Notes: generated by a model not told the origin, from the sequence alone. Numbered from the stretch's first letter, positions 34,037-45,131 are shown. The stretch: DNA of 64,000 nucleotides from Sulfuriferula plumbiphila (GCF_009938015.1 NZ_AP021884.1:2792585-2856584), one strand, 5' to 3'. Numbers and translations are program-made.

Positions 34037-35737
34037 ATGCGCGTCTCACAATTTTTCCTCTCCACCCTGAAAGAAGCGCCATCCGAAGCCGAACTCATCA
34101 GCCACCGCCTGATGCTGCGCGCAGGTTTCATCAAGCGCCTGGGCTCCGGACTATACACCTGGATGCCGTTGGGCTTGCGCGTATTGCGCAAGGTGGAGCA
34201 CGTGGTGCGCGAGGAGATGAACAGGGCCGGTGCGATTGAATTGCTGATGCCCGCGGTGCAGCCTGCCGAATTGTGGCAGGAAACCGGTCGCTGGGATGTG
34301 TTCGGCCCACAAATGCTGAAAATCAAGGACCGTCACCAGCGCGATTTCTGCTTCGGCCCCACTCACGAGGAAGTCATTACCGACATCGCGCGCCGCGAGA
34401 TCAGAAGCTACCGTCAGTTGCCGCTGAATTTTTACCAGATCCAGACCAAATTCCGCGACGAGATTCGCCCGCGTTTCGGCGTGATGCGCGCACGCGAGTT
34501 CATGATGAAGGACGCGTATTCTTTTCATGCCGATTTTGCCAGCCTGGAGCAGACTTACCAGGCCATGTATGAGGCCTATACGCGTATTTTCACCCGACTC
34601 GGGCTGAAATTTCGCGCCGTGGCTGCGGATACCGGCGCAATTGGCGGTTCCGGCTCGCATGAATTCCACGTGCTGGCGGATTCGGGCGAGGACGCGATTG
34701 CGTATAATCCGGATTCGGACTATGCGGCCAACGTGGAACTGGCGGAAGCAGTGGCACCGGCTGCACCTCGTCCAGCAGCCCTACAAGCACTGTCAAAAAT
34801 TCCGACGCCGGGCAAACACAGCATCGAAGAAATAGCGGACTTTCTCAAGATATCCCCAACCCAGACAGTAAAAACCCTCATCGTGGAAGGCACAGAAGGG
34901 CCACTGGCCCTCCTGTTGCGCGGCGATCATCAGTTGAACGAAGTGAAAGCCGCCCGGCTCATCGGCCAGGATATCCGTTTCGCCAGCGAGGCTCAGGTGC
35001 GCGCAGTAGCGGGTTGCAGCGCTGGTTCGATTGGCCCGGTGGGATTGAGCATCCCGGTCATTGCCGATCGCGCGGTGGCAGCGATGGCTGATTTTGTGTG
35101 CGGCGCCAATGAGGACGGCTTTCATTTGAGCGGAGCCAACTTTGGCCGCGACCTGCCTGAACCCACCGTGGCGGACATCCGCAATGTCGTCGCTGGCGAC
35201 CCCAGCCCGGACGGCAAAGGCGCGCTGGACATCTGTCGCGGCATCGAAGTCGGCCATATTTTCCAGCTGCGCACCACATATTCCGCAGCAATGGGGTGCA
35301 GTTATCTGGATGAGTCCGGTAAAGCGCAGACCATGGAAATGGGCTGCTATGGCATCGGCGTATCGCGTATTGTTGGCGCCGCCATCGAGCAGAATTTCGA
35401 CGCGCGCGGCATGACGCTGCCGGAAACAATGGCACCATTCTTGCTGGCAATTGTGCCTGTCGGTTACCAAAAAAGTGAAGTTGTGCGCGAAACTGCCGAT
35501 AATCTCTACAGGGAATTGCTTCAGGCAGGTATTGACGTATTAATGGACGACCGCAACGAGCGCCCGGGTGTAATGTTTGCCGACATGGAATTGATCGGCA
35601 TTCCTCATCGTGTGGTGATCGGTGAACGTGGCCTGAAAGACGGCCTGATTGAATACCAGGGACGGCGCGATGAAGCGGCCCGCACTATCCCGGTAGCCGA
35701 AACTGGCGTATTTTTGACCAACATGCTGGCAACATGA
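34037..35737 (+). CDS. proS: Prolyl-tRNA synthetase, bacterial type with editing domain
   Basis: A 566-residue class II synthetase. N-terminal [20 protein letters not shown] and [16 protein letters not shown]-like sequence ([18 protein letters not shown]) lead to motif 2 ([18 protein letters not shown]). The YbaK-like editing insertion covers roughly residues 230-400 ([20 protein letters not shown]). Motif 3 is [14 protein letters not shown], followed by an anticodon-binding domain with [20 protein letters not shown]. The stop overlaps the next ATG as ATGA. Confidence 0.97.
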   Translation: MRVSQFFLSTLKEAPSEAELISHRLMLRAGFIKRLGSGLYTWMPLGLRVLRKVEHVVREEMNRAGAIELLMPAVQPAELWQETGRWDVFGPQMLKIKDRHQRDFCFGPTHEEVITDIARREIRSYRQLPLNFYQIQTKFRDEIRPRFGVMRAREFMMKDAYSFHADFASLEQTYQAMYEAYTRIFTRLGLKFRAVAADTGAIGGSGSHEFHVLADSGEDAIAYNPDSDYAANVELAEAVAPAAPRPAALQALSKIPTPGKHSIEEIADFLKISPTQTVKTLIVEGTEGPLALLLRGDHQLNEVKAARLIGQDIRFASEAQVRAVAGCSAGSIGPVGLSIPVIADRAVAAMADFVCGANEDGFHLSGANFGRDLPEPTVADIRNVVAGDPSPDGKGALDICRGIEVGHIFQLRTTYSAAMGCSYLDESGKAQTMEMGCYGIGVSRIVGAAIEQNFDARGMTLPETMAPFLLAIVPVGYQKSEVVRETADNLYRELLQAGIDVLMDDRNERPGVMFADMELIGIPHRVVIGERGLKDGLIEYQGRRDEAARTIPVAETGVFLTNMLAT

Positions 35738-36384
35738 ATTTGAAAACACTCACTATTTTTGGCAAAATCCTGATCGCTGCCAGCGCCCTTCTGGGGGCGC
35801 TATCAGCGCACGCAGGCGGCCAGATTTATGAGCCGATGTCCGCCAGCGTGCGTGCTGCTCTTGGCAAAGCGGTCGCGGATACCCCCGTCACCCATGTCAG
35901 TTTTCTCGACAACCCGCATGGCCAAGCCTGGCTGGCCGAAATGTCACAACGCCTCAGCAAACGCATGCCTGATCCTGAGCAGCGTGTGGATTTTTTGAAT
36001 ACGGTGTATTACGAAGCCACCCGCGCCGGACTCGATCCGGAACTGGTGCTGGGGCTGATCGAAGTGGAATCCGGCTTCAAGAAATATGCCGTTTCCAGCG
36101 TGGCAGCACGCGGTTACATGCAGGTCATGCCCTTCTGGGTGAAGACCATCGGCACACCCAACCAGGATTTGTTTCACCTGCGCACCAATCTGCGCTATGG
36201 CTGTAACATCCTGCGGCTCTATCTGGATATCGAAAAAGGCAATCTATACCGCGCACTGGGTCGCTACAATGGCAGTTTGGGCAAGCCCGGATATCCAGCC
36301 ATGGTGCTATCCGCCTGGCAAAAACACTGGACCTTCCGCCCCTTCACCAAAACCGCGCAGAACACTACCCTTCCGCGCAGCTAG
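35734..36384 (+). CDS. Lytic transglycosylase (SLT domain)
   Basis: A 216-residue exported enzyme with an N-terminal signal ([20 protein letters not shown]). The SLT domain begins [20 protein letters not shown] with the catalytic glutamate in the ES pair. [27 protein letters not shown] and ALGRYNGS complete it. It cleaves the peptidoglycan glycan strand in the periplasm. Coupling to proS is common in betaproteobacteria. Confidence 0.9.
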   Translation: MNLKTLTIFGKILIAASALLGALSAHAGGQIYEPMSASVRAALGKAVADTPVTHVSFLDNPHGQAWLAEMSQRLSKRMPDPEQRVDFLNTVYYEATRAGLDPELVLGLIEVESGFKKYAVSSVAARGYMQVMPFWVKTIGTPNQDLFHLRTNLRYGCNILRLYLDIEKGNLYRALGRYNGSLGKPGYPAMVLSAWQKHWTFRPFTKTAQNTTLPRS

Positions 36385-36386
36385 TC

Positions 36387-36902
36387 TTAGCGCTTCTCCA
36401 GCACAATCAGCGTCGGTGGCTGCAGCGCAGTTGCCACATACATGCCGGGTTCAGCCATGCGCGCACTCACCACACCATCAAACGGAGCACGCAACACACT
36501 GTCCTGCTGATTTTTACGTGCGATGATGAGGCGCGCCTGCGCTTCTTTTGACACGGCATCGGCACGCGCGCTGCGCAGCCTGGCCGCATCCAGTTCAGTG
36601 GTCGAGCTCACTGCACGGCTGTACAACTCTTTGGCGCGCGCCAGATCGCGTCCGGCATCCAGGCCTTCTTCCTTGGCGCGTGCGACACCTGCTTCGGCCT
36701 CCATTACCCGCGCCTGATAAATGGTGTCATCCAGCGCCAGCAGTGGCTGGCCTTTTTTGACCCGCTGTCCCACGCTGACAAACACGCTTTTGACCACGCC
36801 CGAAACCGGCGTGGTAAGCGGAACGCCCTGTATTCGGGTAGCTTCCCCCGCTGATGCAGACACGCTGCCCAGTAAAAATACCAGTGCCCATAGAGCTTTC
36901 AT
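36387..36902 (-). CDS. Short periplasmic adaptor (RND/HlyD-type) lacking the C-terminal barrel
   Basis: A 171-residue exported protein: signal peptide (ALWALVFLLGSVSASAGE), a lipoyl-like half-motif TPVSGVVKSVFVSVGQRVKK, then a helical hairpin (EAEAGVARAKEEGLDAGRDL), and the second lipoyl half ending VLRAPFDGVVSARMAEPGMY. It stops at the point where normal adaptors continue into beta-barrel and membrane-proximal domains, so it is about half the usual length. The ATG at 36902 has AGGA upstream. It is the last gene of the TlpA, thioredoxin, TolC run, with no pump gene adjacent. Confidence 0.78.
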   Translation of the reverse strand: MKALWALVFLLGSVSASAGEATRIQGVPLTTPVSGVVKSVFVSVGQRVKKGQPLLALDDTIYQARVMEAEAGVARAKEEGLDAGRDLARAKELYSRAVSSTTELDAARLRSARADAVSKEAQARLIIARKNQQDSVLRAPFDGVVSARMAEPGMYVATALQPPTLIVLEKR

Positions 36903-36907
36903 CACGC

Positions 36908-38206
36908 TTATCCTCTTGGTTGTTTATCCGCCAGCGCCACGATGTCAGCCAGCGGCTTGCCCGCCAATGCCTCCAGCCGCGCCAGCGCCAGCGCCAGCTG
37001 ATATTCCACGCGCCGCGCACGCAATGCAGCGACCATGGTCTGCGCCATGCTGTCGCCCAGATTGGTTTTGAGTTCGAGTTCGTAATCTGCACGACTGCGA
37101 TCCAGTGCCACGTCGCGGTATTTGATCTGCTCCTCGGCTGCAGGCCGGCTGCTACCCTGAAGTTGCCGGATTTCCAGCAGGGTTTCCAGCAAATTCTGGG
37201 CAATTTGCATATTGAGTCTGTCAGCACCAGCCTGCAGTTTCTGAAATTGTGCCTGCTCGCGCGCGATGCGGGCATCTACACGGCCGCCCTGGTATAGCGG
37301 CCAGGACAGGATCAGCCCGGCACTGACGCTATCACGGGTAATGGCAGTGCGACTGTAGTCTGCCGCCACCATTTCCGCATCCAGACTCGGCGAAGACTCG
37401 TGACGCAGGCCGGCCAGGCGCTGCTGTGCGGCGGCCAGCAGCTGTTGCTGGACGAGCATCCGGCGATTGTGCGCCAGCACCCAGGGCAACAGCGTTTCAT
37501 ACTCGGGCAGTTTGGTGTTGTTGTTGGGCAACTTGGGGTCTTCGAGGTCGGAGGCCAACACGCCGGGACGGTTAAGCGCATTTGCCAGCAGCGCACGCGT
37601 GACGCGTTGGCGTGCCAGGCTGGCGTTGCGCATTTCACGCAGATCCTGGTAACGCGCCTGCAGCACGGCAAAATCAGGGCGCGACATTTGTCCCACTTCG
37701 ACCCGGTCGCGCGCGTTGTCCATGGCCACATAAGCCACCGCCATGAATTCGTTGTCGGCCGCATATTGCTGATCGGCGAGCAGCACATCGAAGTAACGCG
37801 CCATGATGTCCAGACGGCGCTGGTCGCGCGTATCGAGCAGCGCATCTTGGCGCGCATTCGCCTCGGCTCGCGCCGCACCCAGGGCATATTCTGTGCGCGA
37901 AAAGTCATACAGGTTTTTGCGCGCCACGATGCGTACGCTGTTGTCGGCGTTCCATGCATCCGGTCCTACGGTAGGCCGCCCCTGGCGCAGTATGCCTTCA
38001 AAGTTGACGGTCAGATCCCGGCGCGCTGCCGCTGCCTGCTCGTCGGCCTGGGCAGCAGCGAGATCGGCCTGGGCACTGCGCAAGTCGGGATGCGGTTCAT
38101 CGGCCGCGGCGAGCGCTTCGGCCAGGGTCAGCGCATTGGCAGAGCCTGTCATGACCAGCGTGCCGGCCAGCATCAGGGCCGCCAGAAGATGACGCATATG
38201 AATCAT
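36908..38206 (-). CDS. TolC family outer-membrane efflux protein
   Basis: A 432-residue protein with a signal peptide (LAALMLAGTLVMTGSANA) and two outer-membrane-efflux repeats. Landmarks are LTLAEALAAADEPHPDLRSA and the second-half WPLYQGGRVDARIAREQAQF. It would form the trimeric outer-membrane channel of a tripartite exporter. Its start overlaps the stop of the upstream thioredoxin-like gene and the adaptor starts five bases after its end. Confidence 0.9.
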   Translation of the reverse strand: MIHMRHLLAALMLAGTLVMTGSANALTLAEALAAADEPHPDLRSAQADLAAAQADEQAAAARRDLTVNFEGILRQGRPTVGPDAWNADNSVRIVARKNLYDFSRTEYALGAARAEANARQDALLDTRDQRRLDIMARYFDVLLADQQYAADNEFMAVAYVAMDNARDRVEVGQMSRPDFAVLQARYQDLREMRNASLARQRVTRALLANALNRPGVLASDLEDPKLPNNNTKLPEYETLLPWVLAHNRRMLVQQQLLAAAQQRLAGLRHESSPSLDAEMVAADYSRTAITRDSVSAGLILSWPLYQGGRVDARIAREQAQFQKLQAGADRLNMQIAQNLLETLLEIRQLQGSSRPAAEEQIKYRDVALDRSRADYELELKTNLGDSMAQTMVAALRARRVEYQLALALARLEALAGKPLADIVALADKQPRG

Positions 38207-38715
38207 TGCCGTGCTTGCAGCTTGTATACTGCAAACGGCTTGTCCTTGTAGACGCCATCCACCACATAGTGCCCCAGCAACAGGAATTCGTCCGCGTCCT
38301 TGGTCACACCAATGTAGCGGGTAACCAGATCGCCACTGGTATCAAAAAACAGGAAAGTGGGTGTGGCACGGGCGCGGTTTTTAAGCGCAAAGTCTTTCTC
38401 CGTGGTATTGGCGCCCTTGAAATCAACCATGGGGGTATCACCTTTCACATCCAGCTCGAACACCAGAAAATGTTTGCGGTAATAATCCTGCACGCTGGAC
38501 TGGTTGAGGACGGTGGATTTCATCCGCTCACAGAACGGGCAGTCCGCCATCTGAAACATGATGAGCACGCCCGTCTTGCCTTCCTGGCGCGCGGTTTGCA
38601 GTTCACTCTTGAAATCTCCCAGCTTGGGCTGGAAAAAATAGGTCTGCACATCGCGCACTTCTGCAACAGCCGTCGTGGCGAACATCAGCAAGGCCAATCC
38701 TAGAATACGTAACAT
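38203..38715 (-). CDS. Periplasmic thioredoxin-fold protein with CPFC site
   Basis: A 170-residue exported protein: signal peptide (LRILGLALLMFATTAVAEV), then GVLIMFQMADCPFCERMKST with a CPFC redox site, and RARATPTFLFFDTSGDLVTR with the cis-proline loop. It resembles SoxW/thioredoxin-fold reductases that act on periplasmic disulphides. Coupled by overlap to TolC and 36 bases after the TlpA gene. Confidence 0.85.
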   Translation of the reverse strand: MLRILGLALLMFATTAVAEVRDVQTYFFQPKLGDFKSELQTARQEGKTGVLIMFQMADCPFCERMKSTVLNQSSVQDYYRKHFLVFELDVKGDTPMVDFKGANTTEKDFALKNRARATPTFLFFDTSGDLVTRYIGVTKDADEFLLLGHYVVDGVYKDKPFAVYKLQARQ

Positions 38716-38751
38716 TCACCGTCTCCTTCATCCCCCGCATGTTGCGGGTGG

Positions 38752-39216
38752 TTATTTTTGTGTGACGTCTTTGCTATCAATATAGCGTTCCACAGCCTGC
38801 TGGGTAATCCCGCCCACCTGATAGGCGACCAGTTTACCCGCCGGATTGAACAGATAGGTGGTTGGCAAGCCCTGGAGGGGACCGAACTGTGCGGCAATCT
38901 TAGAGTTTCCCAACACAACTGGATAGCTGATAAACATACTATCGGCAAAGTCCAGAACCTGTTTCGGATTCTGGTATTCCATGGCGATACCGATCACTTC
39001 CAGGCGGGTGTTTTTATACTTGTCGTACAGTGCGATCAGGGCAGGAATCTCGTCCAGGCAAGGCGGGCACCACGTCGCCCAGAAATTCACCAGCACCCAT
39101 TTCCCCTTGTAGCTGTCCAGCGTGTGCACCCTGCCCTTGCTGTCGGTCAGGCTGAATGCCGAGGCAGTGGTGGTCACTGCCAGCATGGCCAGCAACAGCA
39201 AAATTCGTTTCAACAT
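38752..39216 (-). CDS. TlpA/ResA-family periplasmic thiol-disulphide reductase
   Basis: A 154-residue exported thioredoxin-fold protein. The signal (LLLLAMLAVTTTASAFS) is followed by GKWVLVNFWATWCPPCLDEI with a CPPC site, and GLPTTYLFNPAGKLVAYQVG with the cis-proline. TlpA-type proteins keep cysteines reduced in the periplasm, for instance in cytochrome maturation. It is the first gene of the four-gene unit ending with the mini-adaptor, and diverges from the lyase gene at 39267. Confidence 0.9.
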   Translation of the reverse strand: MLKRILLLLAMLAVTTTASAFSLTDSKGRVHTLDSYKGKWVLVNFWATWCPPCLDEIPALIALYDKYKNTRLEVIGIAMEYQNPKQVLDFADSMFISYPVVLGNSKIAAQFGPLQGLPTTYLFNPAGKLVAYQVGGITQQAVERYIDSKDVTQK

Positions 39217-39266
39217 GCATAAACTCCTATAATTCCAGACTTGTTTAAATTGCCCGCCATTGAACC

Positions 39267-40667
39267 ATGACCGACTATCGCATTGAACAAGACTCGCTGG
39301 GGAAGTTTAAAGTTCCAGCCCGCGCCTGGTATGGCATCCAGACTGCGCGCGCAGTGGAAAATTTCCCCATCTCCGGGCGCATGCCGGATACCGACTTCAT
39401 CCGTGCCCATGTGCAAATCAAGCTCGCTGCCGCGCGCGCCAACTGCCAGCCGGACTGGCTCACAGTCACGCAGCGCGATGCCATCGTAGCCGCATGTGAG
39501 CGCATCCTGGCGGGCGAACTGCTGGATCAGTTCGTGGTGGACCGCTTTCAGGCCGGCGCCGGCACCAGCCACAACATGAACAGTAACGAAGTCATCGCCA
39601 ACCTTGCCAACGTGGCGCTGGGCGGTGAAAAAGGCCTGTACGCACCGATCCACCCCAACGACCATGTCAACATGGGGCAGAGCACCAACGACACCATTCC
39701 CACCGCGATCCGCCTGGCGTTGCTGGCCAAGCTGCCGCGCCTGCTGGCGGCCAGCGAATCCATGGCAGCCGCGTTTGAACAGATCGCCGAGCGCGAGCAT
39801 GACACGGTCAAAAGCGGCCGTACTCATTTACAGGATGCGGTGCCGACCACCATTGGCCGCGAGTTCGCCGCCTACGCCTGGACCCTGCGCCGCGCCGCGG
39901 CCAACCTTGGCGCCGTGCGCCCGCTGCTGTGCCAGACCGGGCTGGGAGGGTCGGCTGCGGGCACCGGGCTCAATACTTCGCCCGATTACGCCCGGCGCGT
40001 GGCCGCCGAGCTTGCCACGCTGACCGGGGAAACCATCGGCGTGGGCGATCTGGCTGCGCAGATGCAATCCATGTTTGACATGCAGACGCTGTCCGCCGCG
40101 CTGCGCGGGCTTGCCCTGGAGCTGACCCGTATCGCCAACGATCTGCGCCTGCTGGCTTCCGGCCCGCGCACCGGGCTGGGCGAGATCACCCTGCCGCCGG
40201 TGCAGCCCGGCTCATCCATCATGCCCGGCAAGGTCAACCCGGTGATGTTCGAAATGTTGAACCAGGTGTGCTATCAGGTATTGGGGCAGGACGCCGCTGT
40301 AGCCTACATGACCCAGGCCGGGCAACTGGAGCTGAATGTGATGATGCCGGCCCTCGGCTCAGCCTTGTTCGATGCCATGGACTGGCTCACCAACGCGATA
40401 AACGCCGCCACCGAGAAAAATCTCAAGGGGCTGGTGGTCAACCGCGAGCGCTGCGCGCGTTTCATCCACGACAGCGTCGCACTGGCAACCCTGCTGAATA
40501 CCCGCATCGGCTACATGAAGGCAGCAGAAATCGCCAAGGAATCGGAGCAAACCGGCAAGCCGGTACGCGAGATTGTCACCGCCCGTAACCTGATGAGCGA
40601 GGCCGAATTCAATGCCCTGGTGTTGGCCGCGGCAAACGGTGTGGGCAGCGCGGGCGGGGGAGGCTGA
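39267..40667 (+). CDS. aspA: Aspartate ammonia-lyase (aspartase/fumarase superfamily)
   Basis: A 466-residue member of the aspartase/fumarase family with the signature GSSIMPGKVNPVM. Aspartase-like features outweigh fumarase-like ones: RIEQDSLGKFKVPARAWYGI, then TARAVENFPISG, HPNDHVNMGQSTNDT, GRTHLQDAVPTTIGREF and GTGLNTSPDYARR. The reaction would be aspartate to fumarate plus ammonia. A class II fumarase cannot be ruled out without alignment of substrate-site residues. The C-terminus ends in a glycine run. A terminator follows. Confidence 0.72.
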   Translation: MTDYRIEQDSLGKFKVPARAWYGIQTARAVENFPISGRMPDTDFIRAHVQIKLAAARANCQPDWLTVTQRDAIVAACERILAGELLDQFVVDRFQAGAGTSHNMNSNEVIANLANVALGGEKGLYAPIHPNDHVNMGQSTNDTIPTAIRLALLAKLPRLLAASESMAAAFEQIAEREHDTVKSGRTHLQDAVPTTIGREFAAYAWTLRRAAANLGAVRPLLCQTGLGGSAAGTGLNTSPDYARRVAAELATLTGETIGVGDLAAQMQSMFDMQTLSAALRGLALELTRIANDLRLLASGPRTGLGEITLPPVQPGSSIMPGKVNPVMFEMLNQVCYQVLGQDAAVAYMTQAGQLELNVMMPALGSALFDAMDWLTNAINAATEKNLKGLVVNRERCARFIHDSVALATLLNTRIGYMKAAEIAKESEQTGKPVREIVTARNLMSEAEFNALVLAAANGVGSAGGGG

Positions 40668-40693
40668 GCCTCCGTTTCACGGGAACGATAAAG

Positions 40694-40723
40694 ACGGCCA
40701 GGTAAAATCGCTGGCCGTTTTTT
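40694..40723 (+). terminator. Terminator of the lyase gene
   Basis: Stem ACGGCCAG / CTGGCCGT with a nine-base loop is followed by six T, 27 bases after the stop of the lyase gene. Confidence 0.88.
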
Positions 40724-40733
40724 AGCCTCTTGC

Positions 40734-41306
40734 TCAGTGCCCGGAGCCCGCTTTTTCATCGGCCTCATCACTCCCCTTGCCACGCGATTCCGCAGCATGG
40801 GTGAAGTACAGCGCCACACCGATCAGCGCAATACCGGCACCCAGATAGAGCAAGTCCAAAGGACTGTTCATCTGTATTTGCAACGCTTTCGCGAACAAGG
40901 TGACGATGAGAATCATCAGGATGACTTTAGCCAGACGCTGCTTCAAGTCATCCAGATTGTTGATCACCAGAATCTTGCTGGACGCGCGGCTGCCGTGTGC
41001 CTCGTCAATGTCGCTGACGAACAGCTCGTACAGCCCGAGTGAAAAAATCAGCATGAAGGTGGCGAGCAGGTATCCATCCACCACCTCCACCACATGGGTA
41101 ATCGTCTCGTCGTGGATCAGCTTGCGTGCTTCAGCCGACAGACCCGGATCAGCGTAATGCATGACATGGCCGACCAGATACACTACATCCACCGTCGCCA
41201 TGTACATGACCGCGACCGCGGCAGCCATACTCGCCACCACAGCCAGCACCACCATATACCGGCTGCGCCACAATGCAGCTTCGAACATTAATTCCAGGAA
41301 TTTCAC
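40734..41306 (-). CDS. YqhA/UPF0114 family membrane protein
   Basis: A 190-residue membrane protein with about four helices (YMVVLAVVASMAAAVAVMYM; YLLATFMLIFSLGLYELFVS) and the family landmark SKILVINNLDDLKQRLAKVI. The function is unknown. The start is the GTG at 41306, which overlaps the stop of the upstream gene as GTGA and is followed by KFLELMFEAALWRSRY, the usual family opening. Confidence 0.88.
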   Translation of the reverse strand: MKFLELMFEAALWRSRYMVVLAVVASMAAAVAVMYMATVDVVYLVGHVMHYADPGLSAEARKLIHDETITHVVEVVDGYLLATFMLIFSLGLYELFVSDIDEAHGSRASSKILVINNLDDLKQRLAKVILMILIVTLFAKALQIQMNSPLDLLYLGAGIALIGVALYFTHAAESRGKGSDEADEKAGSGH

Positions 41307-41704
41307 ACTTGCTCCCCTATGCCAAACCAGCGGCGCAAAACCTTGCGCGGCAAATACCTGGCAATGATTGTTATCGCGGACGCGCCCACCACCGCAGCCG
41401 CCAGCAACATCACAACATCTTGGCGAGGATGGCCTTGCAGTTTGATTTCCAGTGCCGCCAGCGCAGTCGAAACCAGCAATGCCAGCATGCGCCACAGCGG
41501 CGCATGCGCGGTCACACGCAGGCGCGCGACTGCACCCAGCACCAGCGCAGCCAAAACGGCATAACCCAGGCCATAGCTCCATTGCAGACTGCCGACAGAA
41601 ACCGTCTGCAACACCAGCCAGTGGTGGATGGCATACAGCAGCAGCGCCCATACGACCACGCCAATCAACCATTCAAAACGCTTTGTTTGTCTCATCAGTG
41701 GCAT
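41303..41704 (-). CDS. Hypothetical membrane protein upstream of yqhA
   Basis: A 133-residue protein with about four hydrophobic helices (FEWLIGVVVWALLLYAIHHW; VVMLLAAAVVGASAITIIAR) and a basic C-terminus. The ATG at 41704 lies within a TATAATG, so that hexamer might be a promoter -10, in which case the ATG at 41695 could be the true start. It is coupled to the YqhA gene. The family is not recognised. Confidence 0.68.
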   Translation of the reverse strand: MPLMRQTKRFEWLIGVVVWALLLYAIHHWLVLQTVSVGSLQWSYGLGYAVLAALVLGAVARLRVTAHAPLWRMLALLVSTALAALEIKLQGHPRQDVVMLLAAAVVGASAITIIARYLPRKVLRRWFGIGEQV

Positions 41705-41806
41705 TATACCTGTCTGACCCCGCCAATTAGGTGGCCTGCCGGTTTTACAAAGCGGCGGATAAGCCCTAGAATTTTCGCACCCCACCTAAAACAATATCGA
41801 CCGCCC

Positions 41807-43402
41807 ATGCACCTCAATCTTGCGCTTCCTGCGCCCGATCCGAGCCGTAGTCACCTGGCCGAAACGCGCCCCAGGCACTTGCAGGCATGGCTGGAACGTT
41901 TACCCGTCGCCAATCTGCACGCGTCGGCGCAGGCGCTGTTGCTGTCTCTGGCTGCGCAAAACCGCCAGGTACTGGCGGAGGACACGCGCCAGAAGTTACT
42001 GGAACTTTATCGCCTCACGGTGCACAGCCTGGCCAGCACCATTAAGCTGCAAATCAGTGGCGCAGCCTTGCCATTGGCAGAGAAGCAGCACCAGCTGGCA
42101 ACGCTGGCACGCGAGCTGCTGATCGAATTGGCCAATGGCTACAAGATTGTGTTGCAGACGAGCAGCGGCCGCCTCCTCAGCTTTCGTGGCAAACCAGACC
42201 AGGCGCAGACCATGCAGCGCATTTTGTCTGCCAATTCACGCCTGCTGACCCTGTGTTACGAAGGTTATGCTGATGTGCCCGCCGGGTTGTGGTCAGAAAT
42301 ACACCAAATCTACCGTTATGCCATTCACCAGAATGTGCAGGATGACGTCATTGCCGACACGCCTCCCGCCAGCGTCAGCCAGCTCTATCGCCTGTGTCTG
42401 CTGATTGCCACGGCGGATCCATATCGCCTGACCCAGGGTGAGGTCAGCAAGGTGCTCGATCTGCTGCGGCTGTATGGGGATGTGGCACAAATCCAGCCAC
42501 CGACACCGCCGTTACAGACCGACGGCCTGTTTTTTATCAGTCCGGATGCAGACCAGCCGCCGCTGCCATTGTTCCGCCACACCGGCACAACTGATCCCGT
42601 CCATGACTATTTTTTCAATACCATGGAACTCGCCCGCCGCTTACACCAGCTGCTCACCCGCCTCAAGGCAGGCGAGTCCGCTGCACAGCTGGGCTTGCCG
42701 GGCTATGCAGATGAGGCCACTTATCAGGGTTTGTTGCAGCGTCTGGTACGCAACTGGGGCCACGCGCCGACCCGTTATTTCAATCGGCGCGGTGGCGCCC
42801 ACGACGCAGTGGAACTGTGCACAGGCATCCGTGCAATTCACACCTTTCTGCTGGCAGCAGACTGCGACCCGGATACAGCCCATCGTAGCGCATTTGACAG
42901 CGGCGAAATCAGCATCAGCACCATCTCGGCTCTCGGTCGCAATCATCGTACCGACGCCATCGCAACGCACTGGACAGTGGTCAATGACAGCGCCAGCGGA
43001 CTGGCCCTGCATAAAAGAAACAGCACCAGTGTCAATCTGAAAGTGGGCGAGGTGGTTGCGGTACGCTCGCCCCTGCTGCAGTGCTGGAATATCGGCGTGG
43101 TGCGCTGGTTGCGTAATTCCCCGGCAGACCGGATTGAATTCGGCCTGCAAATGCTGTCACCCAATCCGCAACCGGTATGGATACGCAATGCCGCCGGCAG
43201 AATCCGCACCAATCAGCCCGCCCTGCTGCTGCCAGCCAGCCCCATCCTGCAACTGCCGCAGCAACTATTGGTGCCACATGGAATTTATGTACCGGGCATT
43301 CCGCTCGAATTAAGTGCTGTAACCAACCGCAGCATACTGCCGGTCAAAATGCTGGAACACACCCACAACTTCGATCTGTTTGAGTTCAAGGAAATCAGTT
43401 AG
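41807..43402 (+). CDS. Large hypothetical protein with C-terminal PilZ-like domain
   Basis: A soluble protein of about 531 residues. The N-terminal 350 residues are alpha-helical (QALLLSLAAQNRQVLAEDTR, LATLARELLIELANGYKIVL) without a recognised motif. The C-terminal part, THWTVVNDSASGLALH then NLKVGEVVAVRSPLLQCWN and IGVVRWLRNSPADRIEFGLQ, has the strand pattern of a PilZ-like domain, which in other proteins binds c-di-GMP. The RxxxR motif is not obvious, so binding is uncertain. The open frame upstream of 41807 is not coding. Confidence 0.7.
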   Translation: MHLNLALPAPDPSRSHLAETRPRHLQAWLERLPVANLHASAQALLLSLAAQNRQVLAEDTRQKLLELYRLTVHSLASTIKLQISGAALPLAEKQHQLATLARELLIELANGYKIVLQTSSGRLLSFRGKPDQAQTMQRILSANSRLLTLCYEGYADVPAGLWSEIHQIYRYAIHQNVQDDVIADTPPASVSQLYRLCLLIATADPYRLTQGEVSKVLDLLRLYGDVAQIQPPTPPLQTDGLFFISPDADQPPLPLFRHTGTTDPVHDYFFNTMELARRLHQLLTRLKAGESAAQLGLPGYADEATYQGLLQRLVRNWGHAPTRYFNRRGGAHDAVELCTGIRAIHTFLLAADCDPDTAHRSAFDSGEISISTISALGRNHRTDAIATHWTVVNDSASGLALHKRNSTSVNLKVGEVVAVRSPLLQCWNIGVVRWLRNSPADRIEFGLQMLSPNPQPVWIRNAAGRIRTNQPALLLPASPILQLPQQLLVPHGIYVPGIPLELSAVTNRSILPVKMLEHTHNFDLFEFKEIS

Positions 43403-43420
43403 GCGCAGTTTTGAGCAAAT

Positions 43421-43741
43421 TCAATGCTCCGACGCGGCGGCATCGCGCAGGCCTTCCTTGCATTGTGCCTGTGCCTGGATGCGTGCGCTAATGGCGTCCA
43501 TACGTGCACGCTCGGCATTACGCCGGGCTTCTGCGTAGTCACCCAGTTCCAGGCGGCTTTCTGCATCCGCCAGGTGCCTGCGCGCGACCGCGAGCTGCGC
43601 TGGCGCATAACGCGCCGCGCCCACAGCCTCTGCCGCGCGCAACTCGGTACGCGCGTCAGCCATTTCCTGGCTGGGCACGGTCGCGCACCCCGCCAGCATC
43701 AATATCACACTGACAGCCAGCACATTTGAATAACGCAGCAT
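43421..43741 (-). CDS. DUF4398 family lipoprotein
   Basis: A 106-residue protein with a lipoprotein signal ending in the lipobox LAGC, followed by a long helix with DARTELRAAEAVGAARYAPA and LAVARRHLADAESRL, as in DUF4398 proteins. The C-terminus is acidic/alanine-rich. It would be anchored in the envelope; the function is unknown. The ATG at 43741 is chosen because the signal begins there. It diverges from wrbA. Confidence 0.82.
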   Translation of the reverse strand: MLRYSNVLAVSVILMLAGCATVPSQEMADARTELRAAEAVGAARYAPAQLAVARRHLADAESRLELGDYAEARRNAERARMDAISARIQAQAQCKEGLRDAAASEH

Positions 43742-43773
43742 GAGTCTGATCCGGTTAGAACGAATTCGTTTGA

Positions 43774-45127
<1,354 letters not shown>

Positions 45128-45131
<4 letters not shown>

